From Verrucolacustris abundans (GTDB lineage: Bacteria > Verrucomicrobiota > Verrucomicrobiia > Methylacidiphilales > Verrucolacustridaceae): a DNA stretch of 64,000 nucleotides. Shown in pieces: positions 16,826 through 24,707 of the stretch (positions within the stretch are counted from its first letter, which is position 1; every line of letters starts with the position of its first letter). The notes under the pieces were generated by a model that saw nothing but the letters and a program-made list of their open reading frames with translations, did no database searches and was not told the DNA's origin. A program made the translations under genes and the position numbers. The stretch spans positions 62,001-126,000 of the forward strand of contig OZ239145.1 of the NCBI GenBank assembly GCA_965194535.1, given 5' to 3'.

Positions 16826-17925
16826 AACCGGTCACAGGTTCGGCGGCAGAGCCGATCGAGCTGACAATTTCCGAACTCGCGTATGGGGGCGACGGGGTTG
16901 CCCGGCATGATGGGCAGGTCATTTTTGTTCCGTTTACGGCTCCAGGTGAAAAGGTGCGAGTTGTTCTCACCGAAGTTCATAAGACCTATTCTCGAGGTCG
17001 TTTGGTGGACGTTTTGGAGGCCTCGCCCGATCGAGTCGTCCCACCTTGTTCCCTTTTTGCGAAATGCGGCGGGTGTGCGACGCAGCATTTAGCCTATCCT
17101 GCTGAGGTCCGGGCCAAGGTCGCCCAAATTGATTCCGCACTGCGAAGAATCGGTAAATTAGAAAATCCAGTGATTCGGCCTGCTTTGACGGGTCCTGATT
17201 ACGCATATCGGAATCGAATCACAGTGCATAATCGAGAGGGGAAAATTGGATTCCTAGGGACAGACGGACGAACCCTAGTAGATGTGCCAAGATGTCTTTT
17301 AGCGGCAGATGATGTGAATCAGAAATTAGCAGTTTTGCGGGAGCGGCCTCGACCCCGTCCTCACTATTCGATCCGGGCGGATGAGGTGCGTGGGGAGGCG
17401 TTTTATCAATCGAACCGGCCCTTAGGGAAGAAACTACAGGAGCAGGTGGTATCGGCCGTGCCAGAGGGCGTGCAATCGGTGCTTGAGGGGTATGCGGGCA
17501 CGGGATTTTTTAGTGGGCCTTTATCACGCCGTGGCATTCGGGTAGTGGCGGTGGAGTCTAGCGCAGCTTCCGTTTCAGCATTTCAACGGGAGGCTCCTCA
17601 GGCGGAGCTGCTCCAGGGCCGCTTTGAGGATCACTTCGAGGATGCTCTTCTTAAGATGGGGAAGGGACCCTCATTTTGTTTGATCAATCCGCCCCGAGGC
17701 GGGCTGAGTCCTGATGCGCGACGGTTCTTTGAGCGGGATCTCCCGTTTCAAGGGGTTCTTTATCTCTCGTGTGATCCTCCTGCATTGGCTCGGGATTTGC
17801 GTGCTTGGGCAGCGAAATGGACGCCCGAGTGGTTTCAGCCCATCGATCTTTTTCCAAGGACGGCGCATGTGGAGTGTTTGGTTCTTTTAAGATCTTCTTC
17901 TTTGTCCCCAAGCCATTCACCCTAA
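16822..17925 (+). CDS. 23S rRNA/tRNA m5U methyltransferase (TrmA/RlmD type), CTG start proposed
   Basis: Translating from CTG at 16822 gives 367 residues with an N-terminal TRAM domain (ELTISELAYGGDGVARHDG), the iron-sulphur cysteines in CSLFAKCGGCATQH plus VPRCLLA, a SAM-binding Rossmann domain (LEGYAGTGFFSG), the catalytic cysteine in YLSCDP and C-terminal HVECLVLL. It methylates uridine C5 in RNA. The frame is open from 16771 but contains no ATG, GTG or TTG until GTG at 16954, which would delete most of the TRAM domain. CTG overlaps the preceding stop as CTGA. Family is firm; exact start is inferred. Confidence 0.85.
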   Translation: MKPVTGSAAEPIELTISELAYGGDGVARHDGQVIFVPFTAPGEKVRVVLTEVHKTYSRGRLVDVLEASPDRVVPPCSLFAKCGGCATQHLAYPAEVRAKVAQIDSALRRIGKLENPVIRPALTGPDYAYRNRITVHNREGKIGFLGTDGRTLVDVPRCLLAADDVNQKLAVLRERPRPRPHYSIRADEVRGEAFYQSNRPLGKKLQEQVVSAVPEGVQSVLEGYAGTGFFSGPLSRRGIRVVAVESSAASVSAFQREAPQAELLQGRFEDHFEDALLKMGKGPSFCLINPPRGGLSPDARRFFERDLPFQGVLYLSCDPPALARDLRAWAAKWTPEWFQPIDLFPRTAHVECLVLLRSSSLSPSHSP

Positions 17926-17955
17926 AGGGAGGGGGCAGTTGACCCACTCGGTCTG

Positions 17956-18495
17956 ATGGCCAATTTTGAATTTGTGAGAAAATTTTTTCTCGGATTAAGT
18001 TTAATTTGGGCATTCGGGTGTGGGGACATGCATGCGGAGGCGCCAAGTGACTACTTTGCCCCACCTGAAACTATGTACTCCTTTGCGGACTTTTGGGTCG
18101 TGAGGCCTTTGGACTTGGCGGTTTTGCCGATTACGGCAACGACTTGGGTTGTAAGTCTCCCAGTTACTGCAGCATCTGGGACATCGGATCAAGCGTACGA
18201 CTTGATGATACGCCAGTTGGCCCAGCACATGATGAAGAGGCCGATGGGACAGTTTTTTGATTGGGAAAATCGGGATCAGTCTCGGCCTGTTGTGATTAAG
18301 TTTACAGACGGGTACTCCATGGCCGAATTAACGCCCGATCAGGAGAGAAAGTATCGGAGGGCCCTGCAGGAGCATGAGGACCGAATTCTAGCGATTGAGA
18401 GGGCAGGCGAAATTCCTCAAGCGGATCGGGATGCATTGAGCCGTGGGGAGGAGAGACGTTGGGAAAACGTCGTTCGACTGCTTTTGTCCCTTTAG
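17956..18495 (+). CDS. Secreted or membrane-associated protein of unknown function
   Basis: A 179-residue protein with a signal peptide (FFLGLSLIWAFGCGDMHAEA; the GCGD could also be a lipobox-like cysteine). The stretch VVRPLDLAVLPITATTWVVSLP, then YDLMIRQLAQHM and RPMGQF, resembles a recurring but uncharacterised pattern of two RP motifs around a hydrophobic hairpin. The C-terminal 60 residues are charged and helical. It overlaps the convergent coiled-coil gene by four bases. Confidence 0.65.
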   Translation: MANFEFVRKFFLGLSLIWAFGCGDMHAEAPSDYFAPPETMYSFADFWVVRPLDLAVLPITATTWVVSLPVTAASGTSDQAYDLMIRQLAQHMMKRPMGQFFDWENRDQSRPVVIKFTDGYSMAELTPDQERKYRRALQEHEDRILAIERAGEIPQADRDALSRGEERRWENVVRLLLSL

Positions 18496-18749
18496 GATTT
18501 TTTCGATTCGAGGCGGGAGATTCGGTTGCGTAGATCGTTTAACTCGCCCCGTAACTGGTGCAAAACTTTGTCCAAGCTCTCGGAAAGCTGAGCAAAAGAG
18601 GACTCGGCCTGTTTCGGTGCGGCAGGAGTTGAAGAAATTCCGTGGGATTGAAGCCAGCCTTGGGCGGCTTGCTCAAGAACTTCGGGGGGCAAAGAGGGAA
18701 CGAGCTTTGGTGTTACGCGAACCGGAGCCTTCTTCTTCGATTTGGGCAT
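18492..18749 (-). CDS. Small coiled-coil protein
   Basis: An 85-residue protein with a basic N-terminus (MPKSKKKAP), a short conserved-looking segment (LPPEVLEQAAQGWLQSHGI) and a C-terminal heptad region ending LRNRISRLESKKS. The ATG at 18747-18749 lies four bases after the cysK stop, suggesting cotranscription; a start at 18782 would overlap cysK. No family recognised. Confidence 0.6.
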   Translation of the reverse strand: MPKSKKKAPVRVTPKLVPSLPPEVLEQAAQGWLQSHGISSTPAAPKQAESSFAQLSESLDKVLHQLRGELNDLRNRISRLESKKS

Positions 18750-18753
18750 GGGC

Positions 18754-19716
18754 TCAACCCCCGACAAGTCGGCGGGCTTCATCGGCTAGAGCAGTCGTTA
18801 AATATCTTTCGCCTGTACTGCAACCGATGGTGACGATCAGTTTGCCTTTGTTTTCTGGGCGTTTCGCGACTTCCAACGCGACATGGACATTGGCGCCTGT
18901 CGAGATGCCAACGAGCATGCCCTCCTCTTTGCAGATGCGGCGGGCCATAGCGAACGCGTCCTCGTTGCTGACCGTGATGACCTCATCCACGATATCAAGA
19001 TGAAGGTTGTCGGGAATAAAACCGGCGCCTGTGCCTTGAATTTTGTGGGGACCAGGTTTCACGGGCTGGCCTGCGCGGGTTTGGGTGATGACTGGAGAAT
19101 CCTTGGGTTCGACGGCAATGGCCTGAAAGGACTTTTTGCGGGTTTTGATTACTTCGGACACGCCTGTAATGGTTCCACCCGTACCGACTGCAGAAATAAA
19201 GATATCCACCTTGCCATCCGTATCGCTCCAAATTTCCTCTGCTGTTGTTTTCTTGTGAATGGCAGGGTTGGCAGGATTTTTGAATTGTTGGGGGATGAAA
19301 GAGCCGGGAATTTCCTTTGCGAGGGCTTCTGCTCTGGCGATCGCGCCCTTCATTCCCTCTGCGGCGGGAGTGAGTTCGAGTTTGGCCCCAAGAAGGGCAA
19401 GAAGGGTGCGGCGTTCGAGGCTCATACTTTCGGGCATCGTGAGGATCAGCTTGTAGCCTTTTGCCGCAGCAACGAAGGCCAGTGCGATTCCCGTATTGCC
19501 TGAAGTAGGCTCAACAATCGTGGTTTGAGGGGTAATTTTGCCCTCTTTTTCACCCGCCTCAATCATGGCGGCCCCGATACGGTCTTTAACGCTTCCCAGC
19601 GGATTAAAGAATTCGCACTTCACGGCGATGGTGGCAGGAAGGCCTGCAGAAATCCGCTGGAGTTTTACAAGAGGAGTTCGACCCACAGTTCCAAGGACAT
19701 TTTCGTACATCGGCAT
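18754..19716 (-). CDS. cysK: Cysteine synthase A (O-acetylserine sulfhydrylase)
   Basis: This 320-residue PLP enzyme makes cysteine from O-acetylserine and sulfide. PLP lysine is Lys44 in NPLGSVKDRIG, followed by VEPTSGNTGIALAF, the phosphate-binding GTGGTITG and the C-terminal IGCSTGERY. Length and motifs fit CysK and not the longer cystathionine beta-synthase. The 126 bases upstream to the glycosyltransferase end hold no gene. Confidence 0.95.
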   Translation of the reverse strand: MPMYENVLGTVGRTPLVKLQRISAGLPATIAVKCEFFNPLGSVKDRIGAAMIEAGEKEGKITPQTTIVEPTSGNTGIALAFVAAAKGYKLILTMPESMSLERRTLLALLGAKLELTPAAEGMKGAIARAEALAKEIPGSFIPQQFKNPANPAIHKKTTAEEIWSDTDGKVDIFISAVGTGGTITGVSEVIKTRKKSFQAIAVEPKDSPVITQTRAGQPVKPGPHKIQGTGAGFIPDNLHLDIVDEVITVSNEDAFAMARRICKEEGMLVGISTGANVHVALEVAKRPENKGKLIVTIGCSTGERYLTTALADEARRLVGG

Positions 19717-19842
19717 AGGGGTTAAGAATGAGATAAAATGGGGAAAACCTCAAGCTTCAGGAAACGGGTTAAAGGAGGGCGACTTCTGCCTTCCGCGAGG
19801 CGGAATTACTAGTCCGGCGAAAACGTTGTGGCGGGTAGGCCT

Positions 19843-21024
19843 CTACTTCGCCATCAGGCGGCGGTATAAGTCAGCCATCCGCTGGGCTTGGACAGGAAGA
19901 GAGGCTTGGGAGGCAACGCGGGCATGAGCAGCGCTCTGCTCTTCTGGAGTGAGGGGTGAACTTTCGGAGTGGGCGATCATCGCTTGGGCAAGGGCGCCCG
20001 CATCCCCTGCACGAACCAGTTGGCCGAGGGCGCCCAAGTTCCATGCCTCGGGAATTCCGTCTAATTCGGACGCCAGAACGGGACGGCCACAAGCGTGAGC
20101 CTCGAGAACTACTGAGGGAAAAGCCTCGGTGGCGATTTGTGGATGGACGAGGCAGTCGAGCGCGTGATGAAGAGAGACGGGATCGGGTTGCTGGCCAACG
20201 AGGCGGGCCCGGTCTTCGAGGCCGAGGTGGCGGATATCGTCGCGAAGAAGAGAGTCCATGGTGCCTGAACCTGCGATAAGAAAGCGGGCCCTTGGAAGTT
20301 GGCGCATGACGATCTGTGCAGCCTTAAGGAAAATTCTTTGGCCTTTTCCGACAGGCAGATCGAATCCGCCCACAACCCCAAACACCAGTTCATTGGGGTG
20401 GAGATTCAATTTCTGTCGAGCGGCAGACGAGAAGGATGCGCCTTTGGGCGAAAAATGGTTGGTATCAATTCCAGTATGAATAACGTGAATCTTTTTGGGA
20501 GAGAGGACGCAGGGGGAGCGGTGATGTCGCTCTGTTACGGGGGAGGCCGGGTCATCGTGTCCCCGTAAAAGGACTTGGGCGACGAAAGAGGAAACCGCAA
20601 CGATCGCATCGGCGGAATCGAAGAGATATTTTTTACTAATGCGGGAGCGTGGGCTTTTTGCGAGGTGACGGGAGAAGATGACGAGAGGGCGGGGCTCGAC
20701 AAGGCGGGAGGCGAGAAGTGCGGTCCAGTAGTCGTCTCCATGATGAGCGTGAAGAATGCGAGGCTTGGTTCTGCGAAGAGTGCCTGCAAGGGAGAGAACT
20801 TGATAGGGTCGAAACTTGGGGAGTGGATGAAAGGTAAATTTTTGGGCTGCGGTAGATAAAGGAGCATCAGCGGGGCCAGCCAATTCGACCGTCCATCCTG
20901 AGGAGGCCAGGCCTTGGGAAAGAGCAAGACACTGCGTGTCCGTTCCCCCACCAAGAAGACGGGAGTTGAGTTGAAGAACTCGAGCAGTCAGGTGGGAGGA
21001 AGACATTTTTTTATCATGCACCAA
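19843..21024 (-). CDS. Glycosyltransferase family 4
   Basis: This 393-residue GT-B enzyme has LGGGTDTQCLALSQGL near the N-terminus, HAHHGDDY, VIHTGIDTNHFSP (GT4 linker), and the donor-binding EAFPSVVLEAHACGRPV with the EX7E glutamates. It would transfer a nucleotide-activated sugar to an envelope glycan or lipid. A start at 21006 (MSSSH) is also possible. Its neighbours are an OM barrel and a surface-protein locus, consistent with a cell-surface glycan role, but the acceptor is unknown. Confidence 0.88.
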   Translation of the reverse strand: MVHDKKMSSSHLTARVLQLNSRLLGGGTDTQCLALSQGLASSGWTVELAGPADAPLSTAAQKFTFHPLPKFRPYQVLSLAGTLRRTKPRILHAHHGDDYWTALLASRLVEPRPLVIFSRHLAKSPRSRISKKYLFDSADAIVAVSSFVAQVLLRGHDDPASPVTERHHRSPCVLSPKKIHVIHTGIDTNHFSPKGASFSSAARQKLNLHPNELVFGVVGGFDLPVGKGQRIFLKAAQIVMRQLPRARFLIAGSGTMDSLLRDDIRHLGLEDRARLVGQQPDPVSLHHALDCLVHPQIATEAFPSVVLEAHACGRPVLASELDGIPEAWNLGALGQLVRAGDAGALAQAMIAHSESSPLTPEEQSAAHARVASQASLPVQAQRMADLYRRLMAK

Positions 21025-21088
21025 TCAGCGAAAAATGGGAGAGAGCGTCTTGGCTAACTCTCCTTGAATCCAGAGGATCTGCAGGATT

Positions 21089-22930
21089 CTAGAACCGTAC
21101 ATTGATTCCAAATTGGACTGAGTTGGAAAGTGCGACTCCGGGCTGAAGACCGGAATAGGTGGGGTTGATCAGGCCAAGAAGTTTATAGGCAACGTCGAAG
21201 TCCACGGCATCGGAGACCTGCCAAATGAATCCCGAGCCAACAGAAAAAGCAGGGGAGTAAGCTTCTTCAAACTGGTCGGAGGTTTGGGTGTTGTCGACTT
21301 GCGTGATTTGGAGTTGGGAGTAGGCAAAACCAAAACCAGTAGAAAGGTAAGGTTTCCAGCGAGCTTGTCCTGGCCAACGAAATACGGATGAAAGAAGAAC
21401 AGGAACTTGGATATATGTGCCGGTCAAACTGAGGCCGCCGCCACCAATCACTTCGGTTCCCCCGTCGAGAGTGAGGGTGCCGTTTCCGTTGAGATGATCG
21501 AGGCCGTTGTAGAGAATGCCTCCGGAAAGCTCGACCCCCAGCCAGTCGGTAAAGTTAAAGCCGGGGGAGACATCGAAGCGGACTCCCGGATTTACGGAGA
21601 TGGATGGATTTGCCAAGGAGCCTGTGATGCCAGGCAAGACGGAGCCCGTTAAAGTTTGGGAGCTTTCCAGGTTGTTGACAAAACCGAAGCCGAGGTCGAT
21701 GCGGGTATAGGGGCCGAGGCATTCAGAATTTTGTTCCACAACGAATTCCTTATCGGAAAACTTGTAGTTCATCGACCAGTTGGCACCGGCGGTGAGATTC
21801 GTAAAGTCACCCGTTTCCGCGATCTGGCTGGTGCTGTCGCTTTTGGAGTAGTTGAAATTCAGTCCTGTAGAGAGCTCTGGAGTTAGCTGAAAGTTGAGTC
21901 CCAACCCGAGTGTGTACTGCTGATCCAAGCGACGATAGAAGCCGTTGGCAGTTCCAGTAAGTGTTCCCTGGTCGTTAAAGTCGGCTGTCGCTGGCGCATT
22001 GGAGGCGTCCGTGTAGTAGGCGAGGCGATAGGAGGCAAAGGGTGTGATGCTAATTTTGTCTGTGCAGTTGAGAATGTAGGTGCCCGTCAAGTTGTTATCA
22101 GTTCTGGTAAAGTAGGAGGGGTTAGAAAAAACATAGGAGGCCCGCCAGCTGAGGGAGACGGCTTGAGTATCGGTGAAGGGGTGAAAGTAGTTCGCGGAGT
22201 AGGCAGCGGTGATTTCATTCAAGAAATTGGTCTCGGCATCTCCCGCAACAGAGTTTCTTTCATCAGGAGTATTTAAGAAAAAATAACCGTTCACATCCAC
22301 AGAAAGGCCAACCGTTAATTCATCTGAGATTTGTTTGTTCGCTCGGAAAAAGATATTCGCGAGAAGAAAATCTTGAGCCAAACCGATGTCATAAGTTCCC
22401 GCGTTGTTGTTTGTTTGCGAAGGTTCCTCTTGGCTGAAGTAGTTAAAAAAAGAAGCACGGACACCAACCTCAGGAAAAAACTTATCATAGCCAGGCATCG
22501 TCTGGATCGTGGGTGCCCAAGCGCCCTCGATCGAGGAGATGGCTTGCCACGCGGCTACCACGTTTTGAGAGTTCTTGGCGTAGTTTGCGTTGGAGAGCCA
22601 GCTATAGGATTGGTCCATATGAAGACGGGCAAACGGAAGGTCTGGAATCTCTCTGACGAGTTGGAGGGACCCAAGATCTTCCGAAACAGCAGTGGCTTCG
22701 ACTGGGGTTTTGTCGTCGGGCTTTTCTTGAAGAGCCACCTTTCTTTGCCTCTCACGATCCTGTTGAGCTTGAGCATCAATCACTGCTTGTTGAGAGACGG
22801 CACTGGGCAGGGTCTGCGCGAATAAAGCCGGTTGGCAGATCAGGAAGAGAGCCAAAAAAGAGGCCAGATGACCTGATCTGGTTTTAAACGGTTGCTTGCT
22901 TTGTAAATGTACAGAATCCACCAACTCCAC
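21089..22930 (-). CDS. Large outer-membrane beta-barrel protein
   Basis: A 613-residue protein with a signal peptide (FLALFLICQPALFAQ), a short charged region (AQAQQDRERQRK) and a long series of alternating aromatic/hydrophobic strands ending in FGINVRF, whose terminal phenylalanine is the usual barrel-assembly signal. The C-terminal half (from about residue 430) resembles an OmpW/OmpA-like eight-stranded barrel and the first half a larger TIGR-type barrel, so two barrels or one long one are possible. Its promoter carries two copies of the 15-bp motif found before the FecR gene. Confidence 0.8.
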   Translation of the reverse strand: MELVDSVHLQSKQPFKTRSGHLASFLALFLICQPALFAQTLPSAVSQQAVIDAQAQQDRERQRKVALQEKPDDKTPVEATAVSEDLGSLQLVREIPDLPFARLHMDQSYSWLSNANYAKNSQNVVAAWQAISSIEGAWAPTIQTMPGYDKFFPEVGVRASFFNYFSQEEPSQTNNNAGTYDIGLAQDFLLANIFFRANKQISDELTVGLSVDVNGYFFLNTPDERNSVAGDAETNFLNEITAAYSANYFHPFTDTQAVSLSWRASYVFSNPSYFTRTDNNLTGTYILNCTDKISITPFASYRLAYYTDASNAPATADFNDQGTLTGTANGFYRRLDQQYTLGLGLNFQLTPELSTGLNFNYSKSDSTSQIAETGDFTNLTAGANWSMNYKFSDKEFVVEQNSECLGPYTRIDLGFGFVNNLESSQTLTGSVLPGITGSLANPSISVNPGVRFDVSPGFNFTDWLGVELSGGILYNGLDHLNGNGTLTLDGGTEVIGGGGLSLTGTYIQVPVLLSSVFRWPGQARWKPYLSTGFGFAYSQLQITQVDNTQTSDQFEEAYSPAFSVGSGFIWQVSDAVDFDVAYKLLGLINPTYSGLQPGVALSNSVQFGINVRF

Positions 22931-22950
22931 TAACTAGCCAAAGATCCTCT

Positions 22951-22995
22951 CTATACAATATATAGTATGACTTTTTACGCTATAACAATATATAG
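22951..22995. promoter_or_regulatory. Pair of AT-rich operator-like sites upstream of the OM-barrel gene
   Basis: CTATACAATATATAG at 22951-22965 and TATAACAATATATAG at 22981-22995 are direct repeats 30 bp apart (three helical turns); each also has CTATA/TATAG dyad arms (the second beginning at 22980). They lie 21-65 bases upstream of the barrel gene's start and in the gap after the WYL gene. Related sites occur at 24545-24595. Confidence 0.5.
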
Positions 22996-23011
22996 AAGTT
23001 TAAGTATAAAG

Positions 23012-24010
23012 CTATCTATATGTCTTCTGCATAGTGGCAATGCGTTTTTTAACGGAATCAATCAAGGGTTTTGGGCTGAGAACCTTGGCATGGTCTCCCC
23101 AACTGAGAATCCAGCGCTCAATTTCTTCCAAGGCGCCAAGAGTCATTTCAAGTTCAATGCCTCCATCCTTCACATTCCGAATTTTCTGGCTGGGGTGCCA
23201 ATCTCTTTCACGCACAAGGCGGGCTGCAAAGGAGTCGAACCGGACTTTGACCAAGTGCTTCCCTGTACCCGCAAAAACCCCGAATCCGCCTTTGAGTTCC
23301 TTCTCTGCCGAAAAACCACGGGGCCGATCGAAGATCTTTTTTGTCAATGTGGGTTTCTGGATTCGCGGGAGAGCAAACGTGCGGATTTGCGCGCGCTGTG
23401 GATCGTGAGCGAGCAGGTACCACGCGTTATCGATATTTGCGAGGTGGTAGGGGTGGACACTGCGTGTCTCAGGGGCAGTAGCTCTCAGGGGTTGATAGGA
23501 AAATGAGATTTCTTGGCGTTGGACGATCGCTCGTGCCAAGAGGCGAAAAACTTCCAGGTCGGCAGCCGATGCGCCGGTGACTCGGAAGGAGTAGTCGGAC
23601 CCCCATTCGCCCAAGTCAAAGCTGACGGTCTCCTTGAGGGCACCCGTGAGTTTTTGAAACGCGCTTCCCAGGGTTTTCTCAAAAGGGGTGCCCCGGTACT
23701 GAGCCAAAACCTTCTGGGCGACAAAAAGGGCGAGAATTTCCCCTTCACTGACCTGAAGCAAGGGAAAGGCCTCCACTTTTCCCGTGTAGCGAAACGTATA
23801 GCGGGTGGCGTCATACTCGATGGGGAGGCCGAGGCGATCTCGCATGAAGTCGAGGTCTCTCTGGATCGTTTTATAGGAAACCTCAAAATCTTTTCCTAGC
23901 TGCTGGCAGTTGACCGGCTGTTCGCTGGAAAGAAGGTCGTGCAGGCGGTGCATCCGTTCCAAGGGAGGACGGCTGTGCCCCCCGGAGGCTGGCAAAACTT
24001 TTTTCTTCAT
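23012..24010 (-). CDS. WYL-domain transcriptional regulator
   Basis: A 332-residue regulator with an N-terminal winged HTH (about 18-70, LLSSEQPVNCQQLGKDFEVS then KTIQRDLDFM) and a central WYL domain with the conserved NAWYLLAHD and RTFALPRI, followed by a C-terminal WCX-like extension. WYL domains bind ligands or nucleic acid and often control stress or phage-defence genes; here the neighbours are surface proteins. It is divergent from the zinc-ribbon gene and upstream of the barrel gene. Confidence 0.9.
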   Translation of the reverse strand: MKKKVLPASGGHSRPPLERMHRLHDLLSSEQPVNCQQLGKDFEVSYKTIQRDLDFMRDRLGLPIEYDATRYTFRYTGKVEAFPLLQVSEGEILALFVAQKVLAQYRGTPFEKTLGSAFQKLTGALKETVSFDLGEWGSDYSFRVTGASAADLEVFRLLARAIVQRQEISFSYQPLRATAPETRSVHPYHLANIDNAWYLLAHDPQRAQIRTFALPRIQKPTLTKKIFDRPRGFSAEKELKGGFGVFAGTGKHLVKVRFDSFAARLVRERDWHPSQKIRNVKDGGIELEMTLGALEEIERWILSWGDHAKVLSPKPLIDSVKKRIATMQKTYR

Positions 24011-24072
24011 AGGACTCTCTATGTCCTACCCCGTCAGACAAGCTGGTGCAAGAAAAAAGGAGGAATCGAAAT

Positions 24073-24267
24073 ATGGAAACATTAGTTCAGTGCAGATCCT
24101 GCGGGGAGGACACGAATCGGGCGGACTGGGAAGCCGCCGGTTCGTGTTGTGCCCATTGCGGGGAAAATACGGGGGGAAGCTTCAGCCGCGGGCTGGACGC
24201 GTTGGCGTCTTTGCGCCGGCGGTTGGAACTGGAGCTGGTCTGGAGACCAGTCGCAAGCCATGCGTAG
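24073..24267 (+). CDS. Small zinc-ribbon protein
   Basis: A 64-residue protein with two CxxC pairs (Cys7/Cys10, Cys26/Cys29) that would bind one zinc, followed by a basic helix (SLRRRLELELVWRP). The start is supported by AAGGAGG about eight bases upstream, one of the clearest Shine-Dalgarno sequences in the window. It begins 62 bp from the divergent WYL gene and overlaps the next small gene. No family recognised. Confidence 0.65.
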   Translation: METLVQCRSCGEDTNRADWEAAGSCCAHCGENTGGSFSRGLDALASLRRRLELELVWRPVASHA

Positions 24268-24406
24268 CGTGTTGGGGGTGCTTGCGGCTTTGGCAGGTGC
24301 AGGTTGCACAGGCGTCTCGTTAGGTTGTGCCTGGTGGGTGCCTGAGCTTTCCATCTTGTCGGCCGTGGCGGCAACTTTTTGGTGGCAGGTGGCGAAGATG
24401 GCGTAA
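24260..24406 (+). CDS. Small membrane protein following the zinc-ribbon gene
   Basis: A 48-residue peptide starting at ATG 24260, overlapping the zinc-ribbon stop by eight bases. It has two hydrophobic segments (SVLGVLAALAGAGC and LSILSAVAATFWW) and three cysteines overall, giving a likely helical hairpin in the membrane. Overlap suggests translational coupling. No homologue recognised, so existence rests on context. Confidence 0.45.
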   Translation: MRSVLGVLAALAGAGCTGVSLGCAWWVPELSILSAVAATFWWQVAKMA

Positions 24407-24544
24407 AAAGAGGATTTTCAATTCTGGATTGGCCTACCTCGGTTTCGCCAAAGGTGCTGGCCTTTGAGGTATCGGGCTCCAAAAAGCAGCGGTATAGGGG
24501 GTGTTTTGAATCCGATAAGAAAGGGTGCTCAATGCTGCTGATCC

Positions 24545-24595
24545 GAATACAACATATAGTGTAATAAGGGCAGTTATTGACTATATAATGTATTG
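24545..24595. promoter_or_regulatory. Pair of operator-like sites upstream of the FecR gene
   Basis: GAATACAACATATAG (24545-24559, plus strand) and CAATACATTATATAG (minus strand of 24581-24595) each match the barrel-promoter motif at 12 of 15 positions. The pair is inverted, with 21 bp between. The 24581 site contains TATAAT, so part of the similarity could be a -10 element. The 24407-24707 stretch otherwise holds no gene; a hairpin TGGCG/CGCCA lies at 24628-24644. Confidence 0.45.
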
Positions 24596-24650
24596 AAGTG
24601 CAAGTTATTGGCTTAAAGCAGTTTGCATGGCGGAAAATACGCCAAAAAGC

Positions 24651-24680
24651 TTGACTTTCAACAAGTTATGTACATACTAG
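24651..24680 (+). promoter_or_regulatory. Candidate sigma-70 promoter of the FecR gene
   Basis: TTGACT at 24651-24656 and TACTAG at 24675-24680 are separated by 18 bp. This would start transcription about 20 bases before the first ATG at 24708. Confidence 0.35.
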
Positions 24681-24707
24681 GGGTGTGCCTTTCGACATAC
24701 AATCTTC

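Noticed and set aside
23012..24010. WYL gene as marker of a phage-defence island
   Set aside because: No nuclease, methylase, helicase or other defence gene is nearby; the neighbours are surface and envelope genes.
24581..24595. Treating the fourth motif copy simply as a -10 box
   Set aside because: It does contain TATAAT, but no -35 fits and similarity to the other three sites extends beyond the hexamer; kept as a tentative site with the doubt stated.
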